Below, in pieces: positions 1 through 9,639 of a stretch of 64,000 nucleotides of DNA. Position 1 is the stretch's first letter, and each line of letters begins with the position of its first letter. Below the pieces are notes generated by a model. The model did not search any database, was not told the origin of the DNA, and worked only from the letters and a program-made list of their open reading frames with translations. The DNA is from Nectonema munidae. Its lineage: Eukaryota; Nematomorpha; Nectonematoida; Nectonematidae. The translations under genes were made by a program, and so were the position numbers. The stretch lies in assembly GCA_030549495.1 (NCBI GenBank), contig JAUIRK010000643.1:310001-374000 (forward strand), written 5' to 3'.

Positions 1-63
1 AATAGCAGACCCGTCGATAATGGGGACAAGGAGAAGAGCCATTTTTCTATCTCTGAAACTCAT
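1..63 (-). CDS. possible start of a CDS leaving the window
   Basis: On the minus strand an ATG at 63-61 opens a frame without stops to the window edge, reading MSFRDRKMALLLVPIIDGSA. A second ATG lies at 42-40. Base composition here is richer in G and C than the surroundings, and the upstream side (64-200) has a less AT-rich patch and a TATA-like run near 70-85, which would suit a 5' end. Only 21 codons are visible, so the family cannot be named. It could equally be a chance frame or the start of a transposon ORF. Confidence 0.25.
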   Translation of the reverse strand, partial: MSFRDRKMALLLVPIIDGSAI

Positions 64-1315
64 TTGAGATATATAAATGTATATACTTTCTTGTAATCCA
101 GCCGCCGAATCACCCCTCCCCTTCCAGTACAGAGAGTTAGCAGCGGGCTGTTTTGTGTGTCTGAATCACACTTTCAAAATTTTCTTGACGTCATGGATGA
201 GAATTAATTTTCCTTGACATTAGTCGTTACAGGCTATTTTTATTAAATCTTGCATAGATCCTTTATTTAAACAAAAAAGGTCTATCTTGGTTTCAAACCC
301 AAAACAGGTATACATTTAGAAAGCCTTACGTATATCCCAAAAATAACTTTCCTGTTAATCTAACTTATATAAAGGTTAAAGGATGATAAATAATTTTACT
401 TAATGTTTATTTAGATGGAATAGCTGAAAAGCTATACGGACAGTGCACCTAACAGAAATCATATCTAAATACGCTTAATCAATAACAAATTAGCGTTGAA
501 ATTTGGTTTAAAAGCCACGATCTATCAAAACTCTCAATTTCTAATATAGTGAAGATATTTCAAATTTCGAATATGCAATCACATCAACTACGACAGAAAA
601 AAGGATTGTATTATAAAAACACAAAAAAAGCGAATATTAAACTAATCGATGAAAGTGGCAATTTATAAGATATTTAAAAATATATTGATTTATTTTAGTT
701 AAAGATAGACCTTGGTTATTATAATTCTCATATCTAGATGATCAGAAGCTAAATGTCATTAATATTGAATACTGTAGAACATCGGGTTACGAACACATAA
801 TAACAAATTTTGAACCAGCTAAAGAACCGTTCTTAAAATAACATAATCGAAAAGCAGGTCTAAAGTTTTTATTCTGTTAATAAGCATCAATCAATGTATT
901 TTACATACAATATCAATATTAATAAATTATATATTATCTTTACTCTTGATAATTTACATTAGTCTCACTTGAAAAAACAATCTCAGTTGAAGGAAATTGT
1001 ACAAACTGACTAAAGGAACAAGTTTGTAAAATAGGATCCAATACTCTCAATAGAATTAGAAATTAATTTTTTTTGCTCGGTATAATTTATCTTTTGGCGC
1101 AAGCGAATACAGAGGCATAACTTTAATGCAAGAAGGGGGAAGTTAAATATATATAAGGTTTCAATTAAAAAAATAAAGTTTGGACATTTCCGTTACTTAT
1201 GTTTATAGTGTAGAGCTTTTTTAATTTAAAAAGGAGTATATTATATATTAACTTATTTTAGAAGTAATATTTTCAATTATTAATTAATTCAATAATTCTT
1301 TCAGGCAATCGACTT
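64..1315. other. non-coding AT-rich stretch, nothing recognised
   Basis: No conserved protein, RNA gene or clear repeat was seen on either strand. The first 130 bases are less AT-rich and could be a 5' region for the edge ORF. The rest is ordinary intergenic sequence. Confidence 0.5.
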
Positions 1316-1319
1316 TTAA

Positions 1320-1436
1320 CCCTTTGAGGACCAGTGGGTCACCAGTGACCCAAGAAATGAAAATGGTCTGCTTTGAATATATAAAATTCCATTGAAAAAT
1401 AAATGAATCCTCTTCAAAATGTTGGTCCTCAAAGGG
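1320..1436. mobile_element. piggyBac-type MITE with subterminal palindrome
   Basis: A 117-bp element lies between two TTAA sites (1316-1319 and 1437-1440), the target duplication typical of piggyBac transposons. The ends are 14-bp inverted repeats beginning CCCTTTGAGGACCA. Starting 15 bp inside the left end is a perfect interrupted palindrome, TGGGTCAC-CA-GTGACCCA (1335-1352). It is too short to encode a transposase, so it would have been moved by an autonomous piggyBac element. The sequence after it (1441-1535) contains the CAGACGATTTTT motif found inside related MITEs and may be a decayed neighbour. Confidence 0.85.
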
Positions 1437-1683
1437 TTAAAATAAATCGTTTGCTTTTCTTTTCAATGAGTTTTTATATAAAGCAGACGATTTTTATTTT
1501 GAGACAGTGGTGTCCCCGATTAATTGTTAAAATATTAACATTGTTTTAATTAAATCCACCCAAGCGTTTAAATAATAGATATATTGAATTTGAGTAAATC
1601 TATAAAAAAAAACGGAATCTTAGTTTATAAAAAGTATATCTAAAAATACTATGAATAAAATAATATTAAATAGTATAACATAC

Positions 1684-1958
1684 CAATATTTACTTGAGCT
1701 CCTTTAGAAAGTAAAAAATCAGAAACTTCACTGGAACCACACTTACAAGCATAGTGAAGCAATGTTATACCCGTCTAATAAAAAAATGAATTTAAAAGAA
1801 AGAAAATTTTAATTTGAAATTACTTGGTCAGCTATCGTATCAACATAGGAACCTGTTCTATCAAAAAATGATTGAATACCAATTTTATCATTTTTTTCTA
1901 TCAAATCTATTATAGAACTAATAGGAATACAGTGCCCATAGGAAGGAGTTAACATAAT
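1684..1958 (-). CDS. ankyrin-repeat protein, two internal exons
   Basis: Exon 1958-1824 (45 codons, preceded by ...CCATTAG and followed by GTAATT) joins in phase 0 to exon 1774-1684 (preceded by TTATTAG and followed by GTATGT, ending in phase 1). The second exon reads TGITLLHYACKCGSSEVSDF then LLSKGAQVNIG, which is an ankyrin repeat: TxLHYAxxxG followed by LLxxGAxVN. The first exon carries a hydrophobic helix-like stretch, SSIIDLIEKNDKIGIQSFFD, just before the repeat. Ankyrin repeats mediate protein-protein contacts, so the motif does not reveal the function. CLIP3/CLIP4-type proteins have a similar LLHYACK segment, but the flanks do not match well enough to name it. Other exons were not found; the gene would continue to both sides. 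Confidence 0.6.
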
Positions 1959-1959
1959 C

Positions 1960-2555
1960 TAATGGAAAAAAATAGCCGTATATAAATAATATACAATGAA
2001 GAGAAATTCCATATTGCAAAAAAAAATATAAACTAATATTTAGAAATATTTACCTTGCAAAATTATTATTTTATCAATTTTAAAATTTTAGAAAGTACAA
2101 CTTGAAAAATTAAATTTGGAGGGCTTGGTTAAAATAAGAATATAAATTATTCTTAAAATTTACAAATAAAAGCTAATGTTTATCATCTTATAGTAACAAT
2201 CAGAGTTGGATCAAATATATTTCTTATTTGAAAGTAATGGTATTTATTTTTAAATGTTAAATTTGATGTATTTGTAATTGAATTATGAAGTAAAATGTGA
2301 TATGACGTATATATATATTATAATTGGTTATCAATAAAAGCAAGACAAAATTCACTCCTGAGCTGAGCTATAAATTTTGTTTATATAGAAAGCCTATTTT
2401 TTTACTTTCAAAGTAACTAGTATAAAATCCTTCTGGGATAATTGCGAAATATATTTAAATTATTGATTTAAAATTGGTCAAAAAATTATATTTAATAGTG
2501 TACATGAAGAAATCGTTTAAGAGGAACTAAAAAAGCTACATGATGACATATGACA
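1960..2555. other. intron or intergenic AT-rich sequence
   Basis: Nothing coding or repetitive was recognised here. It lies on the 5' side of the ankyrin exons and may be one of their introns. Confidence 0.4.
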
Positions 2556-2559
2556 TCTA

Positions 2560-3155
2560 ATGATCTTCAACTTTCATGCTCCCACTAAAACCAAGTAAGA
2601 ACCTCACTTCTTTCACTATACGTCAAAATTCTCACTCTGCCATCATCTAATTTCTACGAAACACTTTCATATCCTAACCTCCTTAATGCCCTAAACTCTC
2701 TCATTATCTTCATAGAGTCAAACTTGCAATCTCCGAACACAGGGACTTCTCACACCACATCAACTCATATTTAAAAAAACAAATAAAAAGAAAATCTACA
2801 AAAATAACTACACTATTTTCTTTTATTTAAGACCTATATTCTTTAACTCCCACCTACTACCCTCGCTCAATCAATCATCCTTTAACTACCACTTCAAAAA
2901 TCCAGCTTCAACTCCCTCAAAAACTAACTTAAAAAAAAGTTCTTAAAACTCCCTCAACAACTAATCAATTTCTCCAAAGCCTTTTAAAGGTTTATTTTAA
3001 TTAAAAAAAATACCCCTAACTCTTAATAAATTCGCAAGCCAAACCATTACAATTTTCTTAAATTTCAACTTTATACCTTTTCAAGCATTTCGTAAGAATA
3101 TGGAAAAGTCCGATAGTGCTTAGATATTTCTTCCTACCTACCTACCTACGTACAT
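2560..3155 (+). mobile_element. LINE 3' end with (CTAC)n tail
   Basis: A pyrimidine-rich plus-strand segment ends in GCTTAGATATTTCTTCCTAC followed by CTAC repeats. The same ending (TTAGAAATATTTTCCTACCT) closes the LINE remnant at 9895-10975, so both are 3' ends of one non-LTR family. No ORF survives. Assignment to a LINE rests on this shared tail and on the reverse-transcriptase-like frames of the similar C-rich remnant at 7020-8700. Confidence 0.5.
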
Positions 3156-3784
3156 ATGTCACACTGGAATTACACTTATGTTTCACTTTCATAGATCTAA
3201 AACATTGAGCTTTTCTTTAGATGACGTACATCGAATGACTGAAAATTCTGATTATACAATGATCAACCCACGTTTCTACACATCTCATACTCCTCCACTT
3301 ATCAAATCTACACAAAGATGAAAAAAGACTAAATTTTGATTCTAAAGGTCTTCTTAAATTTAAGAGTTTAAGAATATTCCCAGCTTTTTTTGCCATTCCA
3401 TCGAAAGATACAAACTTAATAGCTGATTTAAACACTATATTTTCGATCTCTTGAATGCCATCATCTGTTCATTCTGTCAGAAAATCTTGTTTTCTTTTAA
3501 AAAAAATTCACAATTATTTATACGAGAAAGGAATTGTTACTTTTAATACTACGACTTATAATCCGTAGAGTAACAAAGAAGTTGAATGCTACAATGAAGT
3601 GGTATGGAAAGCCCTACTCTTAGTCCTTCAAGCGCACATCTCCTACGGATGATTGGGAAATTTAAATACCATTTTTATTGCATAACTTGCAATATATAAA
3701 AAATTCCGTTATTCTTTGTTTTTACTAATTTTACGGAGCAAAAAATATATTATTTTTAAAATATATTTTAAAAGTTTAATTTTG

Positions 3785-3935
3785 AGTCTCAATTGTTGTT
3801 AGGGTGTACCACTCAGCTTAACAGTTGAAGGTCAGGTGTTCGATTTCCAAGGCTCCCAACTCTTAAAAACAAATTCACAAAAACTGTGATTAACCATCTT
3901 AAGCATAATGCGAGCATATAGGCATAATGCTAAAA
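3785..3935 (+). repeat. tRNA-derived SINE, diverged copy
   Basis: The sequence from GTTGTTAGGGTGTACC through GTTCGATTTCCAAGGCTCCC matches the copy at 38611-38810. It has an internal polymerase III promoter layout: an A-box-like GTTAGGGTG and a decayed B box (GTGTTCGATTTCC). The following CACAAAAACTGTGATTAA segment is also shared. The 3' part differs from the other copy and no target duplication was identified. Confidence 0.7.
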
Positions 3936-4220
3936 GTCCCAACCAACCCAATACTTGGTTAAACTTGAAGATTTTTAAACTACCTCTCTAATTTCACTAA
4001 TCTACAAAAAAAAAATTTTCAGAGACAAGCTTTCAGAGACTTTTTATACTGTTTCGACCATGGTGATTTCAAATTTATTATTCGTTTTCATCCAGCACAT
4101 CTAGTTTTTTAACAATCGGCATTTTTTTCATTCAAGTAAACATATCAAAACTATAAAATTTATTCAATTATTAAAAAATTACAAATTTGAAATATGTTTC
4201 GGAAAAAATTGATAAAAAAA

Positions 4221-5785
4221 TCAAAATTGTTTCTTTTTAGCCCATCTTTCCAAATTTGCTACAGGATTATCACGCGTTAACATTCAACAAAAATCTCTAT
4301 CATGTTTGGATTCCATCTTCCCTTATATCTACTTTCCATCTTACTAATGTCTTGATGAAACCTTTCCCCATGTTCATCACTGACTGCTCCTAGGTTTGGA
4401 GGAAAAAAGTCTAGGTGGGAATAAAGTAAGTGAATTTTCAATGACATCCGACACCCCATATCATCATATGCTTCAAGCAATTCATTGATACGGTTTTTGT
4501 AATCCGGAGCACGTACATTTCCCAAAAAACCTCTACACACGGATTTAAAAGCATTTAAAGCTCTCAGTTCTTTTTCCCCAAAAGGTCGTTAAAACAATTG
4601 TGCGTCATCACTTCTCGAATTTGGGGGCCAACAAATATGCCCTCCTTCAATTTCGCGGAACTCAAATTCGGAAATAAGTGAGTTAAATGTTGGAAAGAAG
4701 AACTACTTTTATCAAGGGTTTTCACAAAACTTTTCATCAAGCCCAAATTGATGTGTAAAAGAGGTAAGAGTGCCTTATTCATATTGACCAGTGAGTGGAG
4801 TTTCCTTAACACTGTGTTGGCCTGACTCAAATGAAATTCTCTCACCCCAGTCTTTTTTATTGTAATGTTCAGAAACTGCTCTACTCTCCAAGAGACAGAG
4901 AAAGCAGCAATACTTCGTGAAGCCGGCTTGCATTACATTAGGAAGTCTATGATTTTGAAATCGCCACATAAGCTCCATTGATGTTGTGAGTATCCAACTG
5001 CTTCAAGAAGGAGCTTCATATTGTCATAAGACTCCTTCAGGTGAGTTGAGTAAGCAAACGATACACTTGGGTATTTGTTGCCGTTATTTGGAGGAATCTA
5101 TAAAGAGTCTCCATTCTGATGGCTCATGTTTAAAGCCTAAGCAATTGTATAATTCTGGAACGTTGCAACAATAACATAAACGGTTTTTGCACGCAAAATA
5201 AGAAGATAGTTCGGCATTATGCTTTCTGTACTTTGTGATCCTCACCTCCTTTTCAACCAAATTATGTTTTTTGAGCCTTGAAACCAACAACTCGGCTTGT
5301 TCTTTCGTGAGATAGAGGTCGTGTATGAGATCGTTTAGCTCACTCTGTGAAAAAAATATTGATTCATAGTCTACTCATTGATTCAGGATGAAGTGCTTAT
5401 TCTCGAAGAGTTTGATTCTGCAGAACTCGCCTCCTCTTCGGATAAGAATATGCCCTTGTTTTGGTACTGAGTAATCATTAGAGTGATAAACAGGTCTGAT
5501 AGCTGACGGAAGATTCGGATACACAATTTTTGTTCTGGAGGCATGTTTGAAACCTTTGATTTTAGTGAGGCAGAAATAACAATCATCGGCATGGCTTGTC
5601 GGAACTCTTAAGATCATTGGAACGGCAAACTTGAAAGATGACTTTTTACCAAACCAGGCAGTCAGGGCGTTGTAATCTCATTTGCAAGAAACATGTGGAG
5701 CCTAAGGTTTATCTTGGTCTTCTATTCTACAACCAAAATAACTAAAGTAAGCTTCTTTCAGTAAAGGAGTTATTGTATAATTCAT
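4221..5785 (-). pseudogene. broken copy of an arthropod multicopy protein family
   Basis: Reading the minus strand from ATG 5785-5783, pieces in different frames follow the order of an uncharacterised protein family I recall as multicopy in arthropods and cnidarians. They are: KEAYFSYFGCRIEDQDK near the start; SHADDCYFCLTKIKGF and YPNLPSAIRPV (about 5600-5480); a segment with STHLKESYDNMKLLLEAV (about 5030-4990); FTKYCCFLCLLESRA (about 4920-4870); LLPLLHINLGLMKSFVK (about 4770-4720); KLKEGIFVGPQIREVM; and CRMSLKIHLLYSHLDFFPPN with DEHGERFHQDISKMESRY (about 4470-4330). It ends with ERWAKKKQF at 4221. Several frame changes and stops interrupt it. The family may be transposon-encoded; its biochemical role is unknown to me. 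Confidence 0.7.
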
Positions 5786-5799
5786 TATAAAATCATGTC

Positions 5800-6210
5800 A
5801 AAATACCATTCATTATATACATTTTCAAATAAAAAAATAGTTGAAATCATAAAAAATACAAAATTTAAAATAAAAAAAATATTTTCTCAATTTACTTACT
5901 TCATAACGCTTACTAATTAAAAATACTCCAGCAAACGTATAGCAAAAAATATATGTAAACCTTTCATGTAAGTTTGGGGTTATATCTCTGGAACCTGATG
6001 AGATCACCCAAAACAAATACCAGAAATGAAATCAACGTACTTGATTTAGTTATTTTCACTTAATTTCATGCTTGCCTCAAAGTTTTTGTTTTTTAATGTT
6101 TTTACCAAATTGTCTTTCTATATTTTTTCACTTTTTATAAATATTATTCGATTCTTTGATTAATTGAGAAATGCATTAGTTAAAATCTTTCATTTTTCAA
6201 AATTATATTT
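5800..6210. other. AT-rich spacer, nothing recognised
   Basis: The open frame on the minus strand here has no resemblance to a known protein and a composition expected by chance in AT-rich DNA. Confidence 0.4.
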
Positions 6211-6214
6211 ATTA

Positions 6215-6420
6215 CCTTTTGTAAAATCGTCTCTCCGAATGAGCTATATCAAATATTACATCTAGCAAAATATGAACATAAAGTTGAAGCTTTTCTCCCT
6301 AATCATATCAAAACATGCACATGACAAACTATGGAATAGAATACCTTAGTATACTACAGGTTCAGAATGACAAACAAATGGTCAAGCCGTGTTCAAGTAG
6401 GAAAATCCCCCATTAGAATA
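6215..6420 (+). repeat. dispersed repeat (ATCGTCTC...ACATCTAGC family)
   Basis: The core AATCGTCTCTCCGAATGAGC, followed by TATATCAAATATTACATCTA, recurs at 35880-36000 and, inverted, at 43665-43795, with a shorter version at 35680-35740. This copy also holds one occurrence of TTAGTATACTACAGGTT, the motif amplified into the 28-bp tandem repeat at 35815-36175. No coding capacity was seen; it is probably part of a larger non-autonomous element. Confidence 0.65.
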
Positions 6421-7019
6421 TTAGTATGAGATGTGCGCGCGCAACTAGTACGCTACAATTTTTAGGTAAGCTGAAATGATTGGTGTTCATTATTTTCTAT
6501 AAAATTATTTGTAGCTATCTCCTGGTAAAAGTGAATAATGCGAGGAAATTTGGCATAATTGAAATATAAGAAAAATATGCAATCTATTCATATTAATTTC
6601 GATTTTTCTCTACTCCTGAAGATCACCACGTCGCTCCCTCTGTCACGTAGAATAAAGGGCGTTTTCTATAGATTTTAACGTCAAAACACTTAAAAAATAT
6701 TTATTTAGGGAAACTCATATAGTTGGATCCTGATAATTTTTATTGTCATGATCCTTTGATATCATTAAGGAGAGCTTTCATTCTACCTCATTAGGATTAA
6801 GATAAGATGTTGTCAAAGCAATTTTCAGCAACAGCCGATATGCATGAAGTAGAGCTTGAATGAAGAGATTTTAATTTTGTTGTAATTAGAAGTAGTTGAA
6901 GATATAGGATTTTATCTAAAAGAAAAGATGAAAAGAGTGAGATTGAAATATGGGTCAAGGCATTAAGCTTTAATGATAGAATTGTGTAGTTTGGTTTAAG
7001 GGTGATGTAAAAGAGTTGA

Positions 7020-8700
7020 TTTTATTGTATGTGATATGTTTGGGGAGCTCTGGGTTAAGTGAGTGAGTTTGAGATTCTTGTATGTGTTATGCTTTCGGAT
7101 ATGAAGTTGTAAATGGTTGACTGGAGGAAGGAAAATTAAAGAGTTAGTTGTGAACTAGTTCATGGGATAGGCAACGAAAGCGACAATAAGGATTAGATGC
7201 AAGTGATATGCGGTGCAGATAGGCTTTGCATCGGGAGTATCCAGTTATCCATCTGATAAGTGGACGTGAGAAGGTAGTGTTATGGTTTCCCCAAATACTA
7301 TGAAGTAGAGAGGTATTAGGAAGTGGGAAAAAAGGTATAATATTTTTGTGCAGATTGTCTTGCTGATATAAGTTATCTATGATTTTTTTGTGAAAGGAAG
7401 AATAGAATAAATACATTAGGTTTGAGAGAGTTTGATTTGTTTTTATGGCTTTTGCAAGGTTGCAATCAAAGTCTTTTTCATCTAGGATGCTGCTATGCAA
7501 TGGACGCCAAAAAGTTTTGATTTCCAATATTGCGGAGAGAGCGCTTATTTTTTATGCGACATAAAATGTTAAGAGTGGAGCTCGTGATTAAGGCCTAAGT
7601 CGTTAATAAGATTTTGGTTTTCAGAAAAGAAAACTGGAGAAGATAATGAAAGTTGTTAAGGATAAAGTTTAGAACTAGTTTAAGGCCTTCAAGTTTGGAT
7701 TGATAGATAAAAATATATGGATTAAAGTAAGTTAGACAGTTAAAGTAAATCTTGAAAGAGACGTGATAGATAGCTGCTGCACAAGAGGTGGTAGTGTGTG
7801 TTTTTGAGTCATCACTGAGGAACCGGAATGTAATAAATTAAGAGTGTGAGCAAAGTACTTTGACGAAATTTTTAATTGAGAGAGATTGACATGTGTTGAT
7901 GCTATCAGGGATCATGGTTGATGAATCAATAAAGTTATTTTTCTGAAAAATGAGTTCTAGAAATTCTGAATATAGAGTAGGAGCAAGGAGGGTTAGTAGA
8001 TCTTTATAGAACGAAAAGAGAGCGAGATGTGGATGAGACTCAGGAGGAATGTTCATAGGTGTGGATAACATTATAGATTTGTAAGTTTTGATATATATTT
8101 TTAATATTGACATTTTTAAACGGAGGTGAAGAGGCATGCATTGTGTGAAAATTTTTGAGCAGAGGTAGAGATTGTGGGAAAGGCTTTTTTATGGTGAGAA
8201 GACACTATGGTGATTCTTTACTCCAGGAGAGTTAGATGAGAGACGCTTTTGAGCGATTACCTTAGAAAGGATGCGGTATTCAATTATTGGGATGATTATT
8301 GATTTATATATAGAGAGAATATTTGGGACATAGTCTCCATTTGTATGCAATGGTTTTTGTGTTTAAAATAAAATGTGGATGAGTCTAATAGAGATGTTTT
8401 TGAAGTGTTGAAACCAGTTAAGTTTACGTTAAAAAGTAATACCTATATATTTGATGTGGTAGGTGAAATCTGGAAAGATTTGTTTATTTTGAGATCAATA
8501 CGATTACGAGTAAAGCGTAAGTATTGCGTTTTATTATAGTTAAAATCTATTTTGTATGTTAATGCTAAGGAAAAGAGAGATGTTATAAGTGTTTTTGATT
8601 TGTAAATATTTTTATCTTTATTTTGGCTGGAGAAAGCGAAAGAAGGCCATCGTAGAGGCCTTTGAAAATATCTCAAGTGAATTGAAAAATAATTTTATAA
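7020..8700 (-). mobile_element. LINE remnant: reverse transcriptase and C-terminal region
   Basis: Three minus-strand frames run in the order of a non-LTR retrotransposon. At 8676-8443, NKTQYLRFTRNRIDLKINKS is the segment after the reverse-transcriptase catalytic core, where old elements keep KTQ/KT-type motifs. At 8137-7838, MPLHLRLKMSILKIYIKTYK followed by SIMLSTPMN resembles the LKxKxYKxxxxPxLxYG thumb region. At 7527-7144, PLIRWITGYSRCKAYLHRIS and NPYCRFRCLSHELVHN resemble the RNase H end with its TGH..YLxRI and CxxC motifs. The copy is truncated and interrupted, and its C-rich composition differs from its surroundings. The clade (I- or Jockey-like) is uncertain. Confidence 0.6.
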
Positions 8701-8817
8701 TATTATTTTTTGAGTTTTCTTAATTTGATTTTTGTTTGCATTGTTTCAAAAATAGTTGATATTTTGTTTAATCCATCACTAGTTATTTTATGCAAAATTA
8801 GATTTTAAAAATTTTTT

Positions 8818-8906
8818 ATTGTAATTCGGTTAATTCGAACTTTGGATAACTCGAAGTATTATCATAAGTCCCTAGAGCTTCAAGTTAATAAGATTTTACT
8901 GTAATT
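8818..8906 (-). mobile_element. possible pogo/Tigger-like terminal fragment
   Basis: The segment GTAATTCGGTTAATTCGAAC, followed by GATAACTCGAAG and ending AGATTTTACTGTAA, resembles the terminal inverted repeats of pogo/Tigger elements, which start CAGTAAA and carry strings about straight rows of TTCGA. A related unit is at 54412. No transposase was seen here. Confidence 0.35.
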
Positions 8907-9495
8907 TTTCTAAAAGAATTTGTGTGTGAAACTCAACCGTAAAACAAGCTATAAAATTGAAAGAATTTGAGATAAAATTGAAGGAAGTGGAGCTAAAAGC
9001 TTTTTCACCCTCCTTGAAATCACATTGGGGAGGGTAGAGAGGGGAGGGGAGGTACGATTGCAATAAAACTAAGCCTAACCTCAACCCTAATACTAACTCT
9101 AATGTAAATTTTACACTAATCGTACCCACGACACTTCCAAAATTCTACACATTAAGGCCCATTTAGAAATTGGTTGAGCACTTGTCAACTATTATGTAAA
9201 TTAAGGAAAAGATTTGAATAGTCAAAATCAGAGGTAGACTAATAAAATCACTTCCACCTAAAGTGAACACACCTTACGTTACATTTACCTTGAATATGGA
9301 GTGAAACTTGGACGCTATACGCACTCGGGTAGTGTTATACATTTCAAAAATAAAAAAAGAGTAAATCTTTAATTTCTTTCATCACTAAATGAAAGATTAA
9401 TATGCACGCACAAATAAAATGAGGAAACAAAAAAAATGACACAAAGTGTATTTTAATCTTCTCTAATAGTTTGTGACGACAAAAATGTGGATTCT

Positions 9496-9639
9496 TTACT
9501 CCGGCTCTGAAATAGTGCTTATCCAGCTCTCTTCAACGGTATCAGCAACTCTCTTTTCATACTCTCTCTTATTTTCAAGGAATAGGTGAGCTGCTTGATT
9601 GTTGGCAGGACTATTTGCATTCGGTTCATCTAAGAGCGA
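9496..9639 (-). CDS. UBE2A: E2 alternative last exon 5b, short tail
   Basis: It encodes [39 protein letters not shown] and a short tail ISTISEPE, with stop at 9496-9498. The acceptor, TTGTTTTCTTTTAG|TC, has a better pyrimidine tract than that of exon 5a. It shares 29 of 39 residues with exon 5a up to the last Trp and, with SLLDEPN and [10 protein letters not shown], is closer to canonical animal RAD6. No stop or frameshift is present. It lies 3.8 kb beyond exon 5a, with a hAT MITE and a LINE remnant between. Confidence 0.9.
   Translation of the reverse strand, partial: SLLDEPNANSPANNQAAHLFLENKREYEKRVADTVEESWISTISEPE

Noticed and set aside
3785-3860. Canonical tRNA gene
   Set aside because: The head resembles a tRNA, but its B box is decayed and the copy at 38611 shows it is a SINE. 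No functional tRNA fold was found in the window.
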